64,000 bases of DNA from Orbaceae bacterium lpD02 (GCA_036251875.1 CP133960.1:558001-622000); one strand, 5' to 3'. Shown: positions 36,162 through 46,772, numbered from the stretch's first letter. The notes: generated by a model from the sequence alone, not told the origin. Made by a program: numbers and translations.

Positions 36162-39100
36162 CTATTTATTAGGTACAAAGAGCCTATGATTAATTTTACC
36201 ATCAGCTCCCTTAATATATTCAAACACACCTTCTTTTCCCTTATAATTTCCATTAATTTCTAGTTTCCAGTATGATTTACCATCACCACCTTTAAATTGT
36301 GTCACTTTACCCTTTTCCGCAAATCCATCAACAGACTCAGGAAAACCATGGTTATCATTTTGAGATGATTGTTTTCTTACTTTATCTGTATAAGAACTAT
36401 TTTCAAAAAAATCTACAGCATCAATATCTGACGTCTCTTTTTTCTTGGAATCACTTTTACTTTTTTGATCTTTATCATCATCAGGTGGTAACCCGGAAGC
36501 GCCACCAACAGAACCCGTTTGAGCTCCTGCTGATGTTTGACTATCAGATTTATCATTTGATGAACTATCGGAAGATTGTGCCAAATTAGCATACTTGTCT
36601 CTTAACGTATCAATATACTCTTGAGTTGATCCGCCCCCATCACTTAACCTTGCCTGAAGAGATATTCGCTCCTCAGTGGTCATACTATTTAGAACAAAAG
36701 CAACTTCTGTTTGAGATAATGTTAATCCTAAATAATCCTGTAATGTTATTGCAACAGGTGCGGCTATGGTTTGTGATGGTTTCATTACTTGAATAACAAT
36801 CACCGCCAAATTATTATTCTCAACCGCATTTTTACTACCCGCAACCGCGGTACCAGCATCACTGATATTACCGCCACTTCCTGCTGCAACAGCTAAACCA
36901 CTGGCTAATTGAGCTAAGGCACTGATATTTTCTTTTTCTTGTTCGGTTAAATCTTTGACATTTTTACCGTAAAGTTTATCACGAATAAATTCTGCCGCAA
37001 CTTCACCCGAAGCGGCACCAATCCCGCCGGCTAATGCTGAATTACCTTGTGCTGCGGCAACGGCAGCACCCAGTATAGCATGAGCGATTAAGTTTGCTTC
37101 AGTATTAACCTTTTCATTACCGTTTTCATCATAACGAATATTACCTTTTTCGTCACGCTCATACGTTTGTTCTTTAATAACACCCGCCAAATAAGGCGCA
37201 CTGGCTCCCGCAAGCCCACCGGTAATATCGCCAGTAACCAGACCACTAATAATGGCGGTTGCGGCATCAATCCCTTTACTTACGGTGCTACCCATTCCGC
37301 CAAGGTTGTTCTTTTTATTATCGATAACTTTATCATTAACCGCAACATAATAGCTATTATTCGCATAATCATCGGCTGAGTTAATACCTTGTTCTGCTAG
37401 CGCTTTTTTATCGCTGTCCGATAATTTATCGTATGTATCCTTTGCATTGTTAATTATGCCATCTTTATCTTTTGCTAAGTCATTTTGCGCCTGTATGCGG
37501 TCATATTTATTGACCACATCTTTCGCTTGAGCAGCAATATCTTTGACAAGGTCAAGTGTGTCCATACGGTCTTGCTCTTTTTGTTTATCAAAGATTTGAC
37601 CGAGTGGGTTGTTAGCATTGTCAGTATTACGACTTAATTCATCAACGTTTTGCGTCTGCTCATCTTGATTACGCACCACTAAGCTGCCTTCTTCCACCGC
37701 TGATTTGGTGGTACTTGAGGCGCTACCGCTATTGTTATAAATCGTCGGTATCCCTCCTGTTGGCGATGTCCCACTGGTGCCAACACTTACCGAGACATGA
37801 CTAACATCAAAGTCCGCTTTATTTTCAATATTTTCAAAACTAATGGTGCCCGTATCGAGTTTGTTTTTCGATTTATCATCGGCGGTTGAGGCAATTACCG
37901 CCCCTTTAAGGTCAGTATTATTGCCAACTGTCACATCAAAGCCACCTTTACCGGCAAAAACACCGGACTGGTCAGTGACACTCGCCCAGTTACTTTCCAT
38001 TTCTGTTTTGCTTATTGAGACATTAACATCAACATTATTACTGCCGTAAGTATAACTACCGCTTATTGAGGTTGATAATTTGTCATAATCGTAGTTGTCA
38101 GTGTCTTGCAGAGACTCAATATTTAGGTTATTGCCCACATCCAGTTTAACACTATCACCTTTTAGCTGCCCGCCGATTAAGTTGGTATCATTGCCGGTTT
38201 TAACCGTCAGGTTTTTACCAGCATCAACGACGCCTTCGCTCCAGGCGCTACCATCGGCATTTTCACGCTCACGGCTAAAGTTGGCATTACCACTAAATTT
38301 TAGCCCGGTTTCCTTTGAACCGAAGGTGAGCCCAAGACCGAAACTGCCGCCATAGCTTTTTTCATCTTTATCGCTATGCTGGGTATTGACTGCGCCAATA
38401 AGGTTAACGTCATGCCCTGCCTCAAGGCTGATATCTTGACCCGCTTTAACTTCACTGCCTTTAACGGTGATATCACCACCCTTGTTTTGCTCATTACCAG
38501 TCGCTGTGATAGTGATATTATCACCGGCTGATACGCCGCTGCCCATCACGCTATGCTCTTCTCGATTTTCAATGCGTTCGGTTTTTTGCGTGCCAACCGA
38601 CACACTCACGCCAATTGAGGCTTGACTCTCTCCTTTGTCATTTTTAAGTTGTGAATCTTCTATTGCTTGAATAGCGGTTAAGCCGGCTTTAATCGATTGC
38701 AGTGCAAGTAATTTATCATTATCTTTCTTTTTCGCTTGTTCAACCGCTTTACCTGCTTCATACACATCCGCAGCCGTACCGGTCATGGCAAGCGTTAAGC
38801 CTGATTTTTCGTACTCATACTCTTCTTTATAGGTAATTTTAGCATCATTCTCTTCTAGCGTGACGTTGTTACCGGTTAAGTTAATCTCTTTTTTGGCAAT
38901 AATATCGCTGCCTTTAACTGTCAGGTCTTGACCGGCTTTAATCGTCACATTACCTTCCGTACTGCCCACCGTGCTACTTTGGTAACCTTGCTGGGTGTCG
39001 GTGGTGGTGGTCGACTCTTTTTCTTTACCATAGGTAAAGCCGATGCCGCCACTACTCATAAATCCAGATTTTTCGGTCTTATTTATATCATGGTTATAAT

Positions 39101-42100
39101 ACGACTCTTGCCCCGCACTGATAGTAACCGATTCACCCGCCGTGAGCGTCACCTCGTCCTTACCGACCACTTGGCTACCCACGATATCCAGGTTTTTACC
39201 CACGCGAATATCAACATCACGTCCATCAAGGTGACTACCATTTGATAAGGTATTATTGATATCGGTTTGCCTCGTCACGGTTTGCTTGGTGCCCCCCCCA
39301 CTATGACCTTTAATTTTACTGTGGCTCGTGTAATCAATCTGCTGCTTTGAATCGCTAATGGCGACGTTATTACCGGCTGAAATCGCCAGCTTATCACTTG
39401 CCGAGACGTCACTACCGTGGATGGCTACATTATTATTCGCCTTTAACTCGACCGTGCCATTACCGACTATGCTCGTCCCCACCTCTGTCTGCTCTTTATG
39501 GCTGAAGTAGTTATCGCTATCGAACTCAACGCGCTGGGCTGACTCAATATCTTGCGTTGACAGGTTAATAGAATTATCGGCACTTAGCACTAACGAACTA
39601 TTTTTACCTGATGATACTAGTTTAGCCCCTGCCGTATTGATATCATTACCAGCCTGTAAAACCATCTTACCCTTATCATTCTGGGTGATGAGTGTGCTGG
39701 TACTGTCTATATTGGTATGCGAGAAATGGTTATTGTTAACCGTATTTTTACCCTGGGTGGTGGTTGAAATAAGGTTAATATTTTGACCAGCTGTCAGTTT
39801 TAAGAGGTCTTCGGCAATTATCGTCCCTCCCAGATTATTAATATCGGTTACGGCATTAAGCGTCAGATTATTGGCTGATAATAGCCCTGCATGTTGATTA
39901 TTAATTGTGCCAGCCGTTACCTCTAACGTCTTTCCTGCCAGTACCTTACCGCTATTTGAAAAATCATGATTTACGTTAATATTGACATTATTGGCTGAGA
40001 CTAGGCCACCACTGCCATCAACGCTGACTTTACTCGCAAAGTAGAGCTGGGGGACTAATACCTGTTGCGTGGTGCCATCATTTAATACCACGGTTTTACT
40101 CACAAGCCACACGATATCGGTCGTTAATGCCGACATCTGCTCAGCCGTTAGCGCAACGCCAATCGTCAATTGGTAGCGCGAGGCAAACTCAACCCCCGCA
40201 TTCATCAGCGCTTGATATTGCGCTTCATCATTGCTATACCCATCAAGATAACGCATCCCCGTTTGATTAATAATTTGTTCTCGGATCAGCTTTTGCTCAT
40301 AGTAACCATCCCCTAACCGCTTTTGGATATTATTAGGGTCGACTTTAAGCTGCTTAACCATATAATCGGAACTGAGCCAGTTTTTCTGGTTAGTAAATGC
40401 GGGATCGGTTTCAATCAGATAGTTGCTGTCTACTTCAGGAGTCAAGTTATAGAGCCCATTTAAAATAGGCAAGTTTATGGTGCTGTCATTACTATTCAAG
40501 GATGAATTTAAATCCCCTTCAATCTGACTACCGTCACTGGCGACCGGGGTATTTTCCTGCGCCTGCGCATCATTTAATAAAATCGTTTCAATCACTTCAG
40601 CGGGTTGATAAGTCGATTTGCGTTTACCCTGATCATCCGATCCTTTTTGACTGATCCGATAAAAATAGGTCACAATGCCATTATCAACAGTATAACGCTT
40701 GCCCTCTAACGAGCGAGTATCAAAACTATCGGCATTGACGGTTAAATCGCTGCCAGCAATCAGTTGGCTGTTATCATTTAACACATGGTTAGCATTGATG
40801 ACTAAGCTATTGCCCGCTAAAATTTTTGCTGGTTCACTGTGCGTGATTTTTGATTCTCTTACCGCACGCTCGTATTGATATTCATAATAGTCATCGGTGT
40901 AATCTCCATTTGGCATTCGCATGTGCCAAACTTCACTGTTAAAAAAAGTCAGTTCATCTTTGCTATAACGTACGGGACTTTTCGATGCTTGGTACTCAAG
41001 GATGGTTTCTACTTCCAGATCGCGCACTTCAATTTCAATATGATCATTAATATTATTCAGTTCATCTACCGCTAACTGCACATTTTTCGCTGACTCAATG
41101 GTTGCGCTATGATTATTGATAACAGTTGCCGAACCCGACACCGTCAAGTCATCATTAAGGCTCCCGCCAATGACCATATCCCCTTCACTATAGATCAGCG
41201 AGTGCTCATAGTTATTAATCGTTTTACTGGCAATCGCTAATCGACCCGTTGACGCAATGGTTGCCGCACGATTGTCATCCGCTAGGTTATTGAGTTCATC
41301 ACTGCTAATTACTAGATCCGAGGCGTAAATCCGTCCCGTACCAATATTATTGAGCTGCTTAGCATTGAGTAATAATGAATCCGCATTAACCAATCCCGTA
41401 TTCGTCATTTCATCCGCATCGATAACTAAATCAGTGGCATAAATATTACCTTGTCCCGTATTAGTTAAGTGCGTTGTTTTAACCTTAAATGAGTTTGCAC
41501 TCATTTCGCCACTATTGTCGATTTTATCCGCGTGTAATAGTTGATTGCTTGAGGCAATTTGGTTTTGATTATCAATTGACTGGGCGGTTAGCTGCGCGTC
41601 AGTTTTCGCAATTATCGTACCAGTATTGACAATTTTACCTTCGGTATTAATGGTGACACTGCCCGCACTGGCGCCTAAACTACCCGCATTATAGACGCCA
41701 ACACCGCGCTCGGTACCAACAAGCTTGATATTACCCGCATACATACCGCCAAGACCCGCCACATCGATGGCCAGCTGCGGTTTGTCGTCATCGCTTTCAA
41801 GGGGTTCAATCGTCTGTAAATCATAGCTGACTTTATTTTTACCCACAATAACCTGCGCATCATTGGCCCATAGGCTGCTATTGATATTGACGCTGCGCGA
41901 GATGAGATGGGTATAATTTTGCCGGCTACTGTCCATCCCTTTGCCATTAATGGTGATATTACCCTGCTCAACTAAGTAACCGGTTAATTGACCGTTTTGC
42001 ATAATCGGTTTACCGGTCGTTAAGGTGGCGCGGTCGGCATTAATAAAGCCGCAACCATTACAGGTAATACCGGCGGCATTAGCAATTACAACCTGCGCTT

Positions 42101-42635
42101 TTTGCCCAGCGACTTCAATATAACCATTAAGTTGGCTGGCATTTTTAGCATTAATTTCATTTAAAATGACTTTCGCACTGCCAGAACGCACTAAGTTGTC
42201 ATTGCCTTTAATATAACCAGCAAGTTCGGTATTTGATAACTGAGCGCTATTATTTAAAACCACCCCTTTTTCGGACACATCGAATTGGCTAAATTTATTA
42301 TGAGATACGCCTGCTTTACTGGCTTCTTGAATATTTATTTGTGTCACGCCGTTGGCGGTGTTATTTAAGGTTGGGCGCTGCGATTTATCAGCATTTTTAT
42401 CAACGATAATGGTGTTAGCATAGCTTGAGGTGACAACACTGACTAAACCGAGTGCTACGTAAGTTAAAAAACAGAGTGGGGTTAAGGCTGCCGTGATGTT
42501 TTTATCATGACTTAGGCTCGCCTTGGCTTTTTGCGTAGTGCGGCCTTCACCTTGATGGCTTTTTACTATTTCGGCCACCACCATTAACATGCCACGGGCT
42601 TTATTGAAAATAATGCGATAAAAATGCTTATTCAT
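36162..42635 (-). CDS. cdiA: CdiA-type contact-dependent toxin / filamentous haemagglutinin
   Basis: A 2,157-residue two-partner-secretion exoprotein. It has an extended signal peptide (ESPR; MNKHFYRIIFNKARGMLMVV, hydrophobic core 48-71), a TPS transport domain (about 75-330, with ITCNGCGFINADRATLTTGKP-type core), haemagglutinin repeats, a receptor-region block near 720-850, a second repeat field, pretoxin region and VENN at 1938-1941. The roughly 216-residue C-terminus ends in a compact module (about 2080-2157) with NDNHGFPESVDGFA, FKGGDGKSYWKLEI and NHRLFVPNK; I recognise the arrangement of a polymorphic toxin but not the activity. Its ATG overlaps the acyltransferase stop by 8 nt. Confidence 0.92.
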   Translation of the reverse strand: MNKHFYRIIFNKARGMLMVVAEIVKSHQGEGRTTQKAKASLSHDKNITAALTPLCFLTYVALGLVSVVTSSYANTIIVDKNADKSQRPTLNNTANGVTQINIQEASKAGVSHNKFSQFDVSEKGVVLNNSAQLSNTELAGYIKGNDNLVRSGSAKVILNEINAKNASQLNGYIEVAGQKAQVVIANAAGITCNGCGFINADRATLTTGKPIMQNGQLTGYLVEQGNITINGKGMDSSRQNYTHLISRSVNINSSLWANDAQVIVGKNKVSYDLQTIEPLESDDDKPQLAIDVAGLGGMYAGNIKLVGTERGVGVYNAGSLGASAGSVTINTEGKIVNTGTIIAKTDAQLTAQSIDNQNQIASSNQLLHADKIDNSGEMSANSFKVKTTHLTNTGQGNIYATDLVIDADEMTNTGLVNADSLLLNAKQLNNIGTGRIYASDLVISSDELNNLADDNRAATIASTGRLAIASKTINNYEHSLIYSEGDMVIGGSLNDDLTVSGSATVINNHSATIESAKNVQLAVDELNNINDHIEIEVRDLEVETILEYQASKSPVRYSKDELTFFNSEVWHMRMPNGDYTDDYYEYQYERAVRESKITHSEPAKILAGNSLVINANHVLNDNSQLIAGSDLTVNADSFDTRSLEGKRYTVDNGIVTYFYRISQKGSDDQGKRKSTYQPAEVIETILLNDAQAQENTPVASDGSQIEGDLNSSLNSNDSTINLPILNGLYNLTPEVDSNYLIETDPAFTNQKNWLSSDYMVKQLKVDPNNIQKRLGDGYYEQKLIREQIINQTGMRYLDGYSNDEAQYQALMNAGVEFASRYQLTIGVALTAEQMSALTTDIVWLVSKTVVLNDGTTQQVLVPQLYFASKVSVDGSGGLVSANNVNINVNHDFSNSGKVLAGKTLEVTAGTINNQHAGLLSANNLTLNAVTDINNLGGTIIAEDLLKLTAGQNINLISTTTQGKNTVNNNHFSHTNIDSTSTLITQNDKGKMVLQAGNDINTAGAKLVSSGKNSSLVLSADNSINLSTQDIESAQRVEFDSDNYFSHKEQTEVGTSIVGNGTVELKANNNVAIHGSDVSASDKLAISAGNNVAISDSKQQIDYTSHSKIKGHSGGGTKQTVTRQTDINNTLSNGSHLDGRDVDIRVGKNLDIVGSQVVGKDEVTLTAGESVTISAGQESYYNHDINKTEKSGFMSSGGIGFTYGKEKESTTTTDTQQGYQSSTVGSTEGNVTIKAGQDLTVKGSDIIAKKEINLTGNNVTLEENDAKITYKEEYEYEKSGLTLAMTGTAADVYEAGKAVEQAKKKDNDKLLALQSIKAGLTAIQAIEDSQLKNDKGESQASIGVSVSVGTQKTERIENREEHSVMGSGVSAGDNITITATGNEQNKGGDITVKGSEVKAGQDISLEAGHDVNLIGAVNTQHSDKDEKSYGGSFGLGLTFGSKETGLKFSGNANFSRERENADGSAWSEGVVDAGKNLTVKTGNDTNLIGGQLKGDSVKLDVGNNLNIESLQDTDNYDYDKLSTSISGSYTYGSNNVDVNVSISKTEMESNWASVTDQSGVFAGKGGFDVTVGNNTDLKGAVIASTADDKSKNKLDTGTISFENIENKADFDVSHVSVSVGTSGTSPTGGIPTIYNNSGSASSTTKSAVEEGSLVVRNQDEQTQNVDELSRNTDNANNPLGQIFDKQKEQDRMDTLDLVKDIAAQAKDVVNKYDRIQAQNDLAKDKDGIINNAKDTYDKLSDSDKKALAEQGINSADDYANNSYYVAVNDKVIDNKKNNLGGMGSTVSKGIDAATAIISGLVTGDITGGLAGASAPYLAGVIKEQTYERDEKGNIRYDENGNEKVNTEANLIAHAILGAAVAAAQGNSALAGGIGAASGEVAAEFIRDKLYGKNVKDLTEQEKENISALAQLASGLAVAAGSGGNISDAGTAVAGSKNAVENNNLAVIVIQVMKPSQTIAAPVAITLQDYLGLTLSQTEVAFVLNSMTTEERISLQARLSDGGGSTQEYIDTLRDKYANLAQSSDSSSNDKSDSQTSAGAQTGSVGGASGLPPDDDKDQKSKSDSKKKETSDIDAVDFFENSSYTDKVRKQSSQNDNHGFPESVDGFAEKGKVTQFKGGDGKSYWKLEINGNYKGKEGVFEYIKGADGKINHRLFVPNK
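37828..39041. repeat. 1.2-kb direct repeat, copy B (in full-length cdiA)
   Basis: The partner of 32760-33973, in the same orientation, 5,068 bp away. It encodes the second haemagglutinin-repeat field from GGIGFTYGKEKES to TISFENIENKADF. Recombination between the copies would delete the first toxin/cdiI cassette and fuse the second toxin to the exportable N-terminus. Confidence 0.88.
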
Positions 42636-43167
42636 TGTTGTAATTCTCTTGATTTAAATCTAATGCCAACGGATTGCTACGTTGCCAAGTTTTTGCGGTT
42701 TCAATGGCAACCTGTTTTCCCCGATAAAACTTAACCCTTATCCCACCTTTATTCCCTTTATGGTATAAACTTCTCATGCAGCTATTAGCAAACATATCGC
42801 TGAGTATCATGTCACTCACGTGTTTACTATCACCAAACGGCGCCACCCAATCAATAAACCATATTCGGCTGCCGCTATTCCAATCGGCATCGGTTAACGT
42901 TAGACTGTTTTTAGCCAACAAATATTTTTTTTCACTCGCTTCATTCATCCACGCCCAAGAGGTGAAAAAAATGGGTTTACCCGCTTTTGTGCCTAAGACA
43001 AATTGTTGCTTTTTTATTGCAGGTAATAGCAAGGTAGGTAACATATAAAGTGGAATTTCTTTATGAAATTCTGAGTGCATCCAAAGCCAAACAGCGCTAC
43101 CAAACACATCACCTTCACTGTATTTATCACCTAAAAATAAAGGCGAGATTAATTGGATTTGCGACAT
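42628..43167 (-). CDS. cdiC: HlyC-like toxin-activating lysine acyltransferase (CdiC)
   Basis: A 179-residue cytoplasmic enzyme of the HlyC/RtxC family, which moves fatty acyl groups from acyl carrier protein to toxin lysines. Family marks are AVWLWMHSEFHKEIPLYML with catalytic H35, FTSWAWMNEA, and WFIDWVAPFGDS with D106. I chose the ATG at 43167, one base after the cdiB stop; a longer open frame runs back into cdiB without reason to be used. It overlaps cdiA by 8 nt. Acyltransferases between cdiB and cdiA define the cdiBCAI arrangement, in which CdiC is thought to lipidate CdiA; that function is not shown here. Confidence 0.85.
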   Translation of the reverse strand: MSQIQLISPLFLGDKYSEGDVFGSAVWLWMHSEFHKEIPLYMLPTLLLPAIKKQQFVLGTKAGKPIFFTSWAWMNEASEKKYLLAKNSLTLTDADWNSGSRIWFIDWVAPFGDSKHVSDMILSDMFANSCMRSLYHKGNKGGIRVKFYRGKQVAIETAKTWQRSNPLALDLNQENYNNE

Positions 43168-43168
43168 A

Positions 43169-44868
43169 TTAATAGTTCCAATTAATAGTGAAACCCAAGG
43201 TAACATCATCGGTTTTAAAGCCCTGTGGCTTATAAAGCGGCGTACCAAGAAACGTGTCATACGAAAAGCCATACACATTGCCGCGTACCCCAAGGGCGCC
43301 GCCAGCAAGCTTGTTACCAAGTAGGTAACCCGAGTTAGCCCCTGATACTTCACCATAATCGAGACCTAAATAGAGCTCTTGACGGGTCGGCGTAGCCCAA
43401 GACAGTTCATTACGCACATACCAGCCATTGTCAGCACTCAAACTTAGCTCACCATCAAAGCCCCTGACCGACCAACGGCCGCCTATCGAAAAGCGCTCGG
43501 GCGCGGTTAAGTCACCCCAGCGGGTAAATTGACCTTGATAATCGAGGTTATAACGCAAATTTTGTTCAGCAACCGTAAAGGGAACATTGAGTGATAAATT
43601 GAGATTAAAAATATCCGACAGCGCCGTGGCATAACCGGCTCCTTCCTCAGGTGCCGCTTGGGCGCCAAACCAACGTACACCTTTTTTATAGCTGGCCCCC
43701 ACATCAAGGGTGAGCGAATCGAGGTAGTGACGGTGAGCAATACCCAGTGTCCAACTGGTGGTTTTGCGGTGTTGCACGTCCACTTCGGTATCATCAATAA
43801 AGTTATGTGATTCTTTTAGGTTGATACCATAACTTAAGGTGGTTTTTTGTGACGCATTACGATGAATAACGCGACTGAGTTGCACATTCACGTTGCGACT
43901 ACGGCCACTATATTCATAATCAGGCACTCCGGCGACAATTTGGTGGTAGGTGTTACTGCTTAATGATGTACTTAGCGCCCAATAGCCCATCGGCACTGAA
44001 TACGAAAATAGGTAATTTTTTGAGCCGTACTTGCTGTTGCCATCTAAGTCATGACACCTGAGACATAAAAGGCATCGCTCATGCCTAATGGGTTATCTAA
44101 ATAGAATGTTAGTCCACCTTGGTAATGCCCGGTATCTTTAGCACCGGAATCATCAAATGAGGCGCCAAGACGCCAATATTTTGACTGCGTTCGGTTAATC
44201 ACAATATCACTTTCACCAGGATGTTCACCTGGCACCAGTTGCATCTCCGCTTTAACCGTAGGGATGCGCTGCAGGTTTTCTAGCCCTTGTTCAATATCGC
44301 GTAAGTTAAGTAGCCGTCCTTTTTTAAGTGGCAATGCGCTCTGTAAGCTCGAGCGGTTGTCACTTTGGTCAGTATAATAGAGCCCACTCACGGTACCTTT
44401 AACCAATAATAGTACTAAACTACCACTGGTTAAATCTTGCTCGGGTGCCACCACGCGCGTAGTAATATAGCCATAACTAATAATGCGGTTTTGTAGCTCA
44501 GTCATTAACAAATTAATACCTTGCCCACCAAGGCATTGACCTTCGGCTTGATTTGATAAGGCATACAAAGGCAAAGTAAACGGCAGTGCATCACGCTCAC
44601 GAAGCTCGACATGGTTAATCGCAAAACATGGCGTTTCAATTGGGAAATCAATCGTATGAGTTTTAACGATGGCGGGCAGCAATTTAACGTCTGGCACAGG
44701 CGCAGATAAGCTATCTTGCAGTGCCTTTTGCCGCTCTTGTTGATAAATAAGCTGTTGGTCACTAATGGCTCTTTCAGCCCCCGTCGGCAATGTAGCCGCT
44801 ATCACGTCAAGTGATATGACATAGAGACAAAAGAGTTTCAAAAAAGATTTTAATACGATATTTTTCAC
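43169..44868 (-). pseudogene. cdiB: CdiB/TpsB outer-membrane transporter, frameshifted
   Basis: Two frames together cover a complete TpsB: signal peptide (1-24), POTRA domains (about 75-215, FAINHVELRERDALPF and SYGYITTRVVAPEQ), then a 16-strand barrel ending in FTINWNY with terminal Tyr. The first frame (44868-44044) runs into TAG after DAFYVSG. One base later the second frame resumes HDLDGNSKYGSKNYLFSYSV and continues to 43169. A single missing base, probably a G in GGTGT at 44054-44059, explains it; total length with the base restored is about 566 residues, normal for the family. Without CdiB, CdiA cannot leave the cell. A sequencing error is possible, though the site is not a homopolymer. 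Confidence 0.88.
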
Positions 44869-45211
44869 AAAAGCTCATTAATTATACATAAAAGTGCGAA
44901 ATAATAAATTAATAAGCACAAATTGTCTATAAAAAAGCGATATTTTAACTTCCATTACATTTTATTTACTTATTTTTAATGAAATTATGTCATTTAAATC
45001 AATCTTCTTGGGATATGATAAATTTTGCTTAAATATTGCGCTATTTTCCCTTGGTAACGGGATAAAAAGGTGATTATATTTAGATGAGACGAATCATAAA
45101 TGGGAATAATTTTTGATTAAAGTATATCCAACTAATATGATTTAATTTGTGTGTTAGTATTTATTGTATAAAATACATCTTGCTTTTTGTTAATTATAAT
45201 AGGAATAAACT
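44869..45211. other. Divergent promoter region of cdiB and abgT
   Basis: A 343-bp very AT-rich gap with no gene. It must contain the leftward cdiBCA promoter and the rightward abgT promoter; TATAAA at 45167-45172 is a candidate -10 for abgT. No clear operator or RNA structure is visible. Confidence 0.5.
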
Positions 45212-46762
45212 ATGGCTGGAAGTCTTCCCTCAAACAAGGGATTTTTAAATCGTATCGAACGCGTTGGCAATGCGATGCCAAGTATTACGATGCTATTTTT
45301 ATATGCACTTATTATTTGTTGGGTTCTCTCATTTTTATTGTCTTTTATTGATTTTAGCTATGTAAATCCATCAACCCACAAGAAAATTGAAGTTATTAAC
45401 CTATTTTCATACCATGAAATCGTCACGTTCTTAACCACGATTGTCAATAACTTTATTAACTTTCCGCCATTAAGTATTACTATTGTTGCCACATTAGCGA
45501 TTGGTATTGCTGAGGGGAGTGGTTTTGTCAATACCGCTTTAAAAAAGATGCTTGGCATTATCTCACCTAAAATGCTAACGCCAACCGTTGCGTTCGTTGG
45601 TGTGGTTGCTCATATTGTATCCGATTCAGCTTATGTTATTTTAATGCCCGTTTCAGCGTTGATGTTTTACGCGAGTGGGCGTCATCCATTAGCAGGTATT
45701 GCCACTGCATTTGCTGGACTTGCCGGTGGATTTACCGCCAGTTATATGCCATCACAAATTGATCCTATTTTGCAAAAATTTACTGAACATGGCGCAAGGC
45801 TTATCGACCCAAGCTATAACGTCAATGTACTATGTAACTACTTTTTTAGTTTTGGTGCTACATTTGGCGTTATTTTAGTGTGTTGGTTTGTGGCCGCAAA
45901 AATTGTTGAGCCTTGGCTAAATAAAAACTGCCCGGTTGATACCGATAGAGAGATCGAACAAAATAGCGATGTCAGTTATATCGCACCGCATGAGAATAGA
46001 GGCTTTCGTTGGGCTGGATTATCGATTATTGCCTTAATTGTGTTACTGACGGTTTTATTATATCCCGATAGCTCGCCTTTTCGCGCCAGCAGTGGCAGTT
46101 TAACCAGTGCCGATGCGCCCGTTATGCAGGCCATTGTACCGCTATTATTTATCTTTTTTGCCGTCCCAGGCCTAATTTATGGTTTTGTTGCGGGTACCTT
46201 TAAATCGTCAAAAGATGTGACAAATTCAATGGAAAATATTCTTAAGTCACTGATTTCATTTATTGTATTTTGCTTTATTGCCGGTCAATTTTTATACTCA
46301 TTTAATCACTCTAATGTCGGTGTGTTAATCTCAATGGCAGGGGCCGAATTTTTACGCTCACTAAGTATGCCAGCATGGTTAACGATTATTGGCATGATTC
46401 TATTATCATCATGTATTAACCTTGTTATCACCTCTGCAACCTCTAAATGGGCGATTATGGCGCCAGTTATGGTACCAATGCTAATGGCGGTAGGGATTTC
46501 GCCCGAGTTAACTCAGGCGTCATTTAGGATCAGTGCCGCGGTCAATGTTAGTACACCGATGTTTCCTTTTTACCCGCTTATTTTAATGTATTGTCATAAA
46601 TATTGTAAAAACGCCGGTGTGGGCACATTATGTTCGATGATGATCCCTTTCTCGATTGCTATTTGGCTAGTTTTAATTGCCACATTGTTTATTTTCTGGG
46701 GATTTGAGATCCCAATCGGTTTTGATAGTGGCTATACTTATAACGCAGTACAAACACAGTAG
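45212..46762 (+). CDS. abgT: AbgT-family transporter
   Basis: A 516-residue inner-membrane protein with about 11-13 helices and two re-entrant hairpins, the AbgT fold. Recognisable blocks are AHIVSDSAYVILMPVSALMF, FTASYMPSQIDPIL and NLVITSATSKWAIMAPVMVP. E. coli AbgT imports p-aminobenzoyl-glutamate; homologues export sulfonamides, so the exact substrate is open. AATAGGAATAAACT precedes the ATG. It is followed 10 nt later by a tripeptidase gene, suggesting import and hydrolysis of a peptide-like compound. Confidence 0.9.
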   Translation: MAGSLPSNKGFLNRIERVGNAMPSITMLFLYALIICWVLSFLLSFIDFSYVNPSTHKKIEVINLFSYHEIVTFLTTIVNNFINFPPLSITIVATLAIGIAEGSGFVNTALKKMLGIISPKMLTPTVAFVGVVAHIVSDSAYVILMPVSALMFYASGRHPLAGIATAFAGLAGGFTASYMPSQIDPILQKFTEHGARLIDPSYNVNVLCNYFFSFGATFGVILVCWFVAAKIVEPWLNKNCPVDTDREIEQNSDVSYIAPHENRGFRWAGLSIIALIVLLTVLLYPDSSPFRASSGSLTSADAPVMQAIVPLLFIFFAVPGLIYGFVAGTFKSSKDVTNSMENILKSLISFIVFCFIAGQFLYSFNHSNVGVLISMAGAEFLRSLSMPAWLTIIGMILLSSCINLVITSATSKWAIMAPVMVPMLMAVGISPELTQASFRISAAVNVSTPMFPFYPLILMYCHKYCKNAGVGTLCSMMIPFSIAIWLVLIATLFIFWGFEIPIGFDSGYTYNAVQTQ

Positions 46763-46772
46763 TGAGGTTTTT

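Noticed and set aside
42628-43356. Longer 242-codon version of the acyltransferase
   Set aside because: The extra 63 codons lie inside cdiB; the ATG at 43167 directly follows the cdiB stop and gives the normal family length.
46677-46772. N-terminal extension of pepT
   Set aside because: It overlaps abgT out of frame and has no ribosome site; the ATG at 46773 has GAGG and matches the family's N-terminus.
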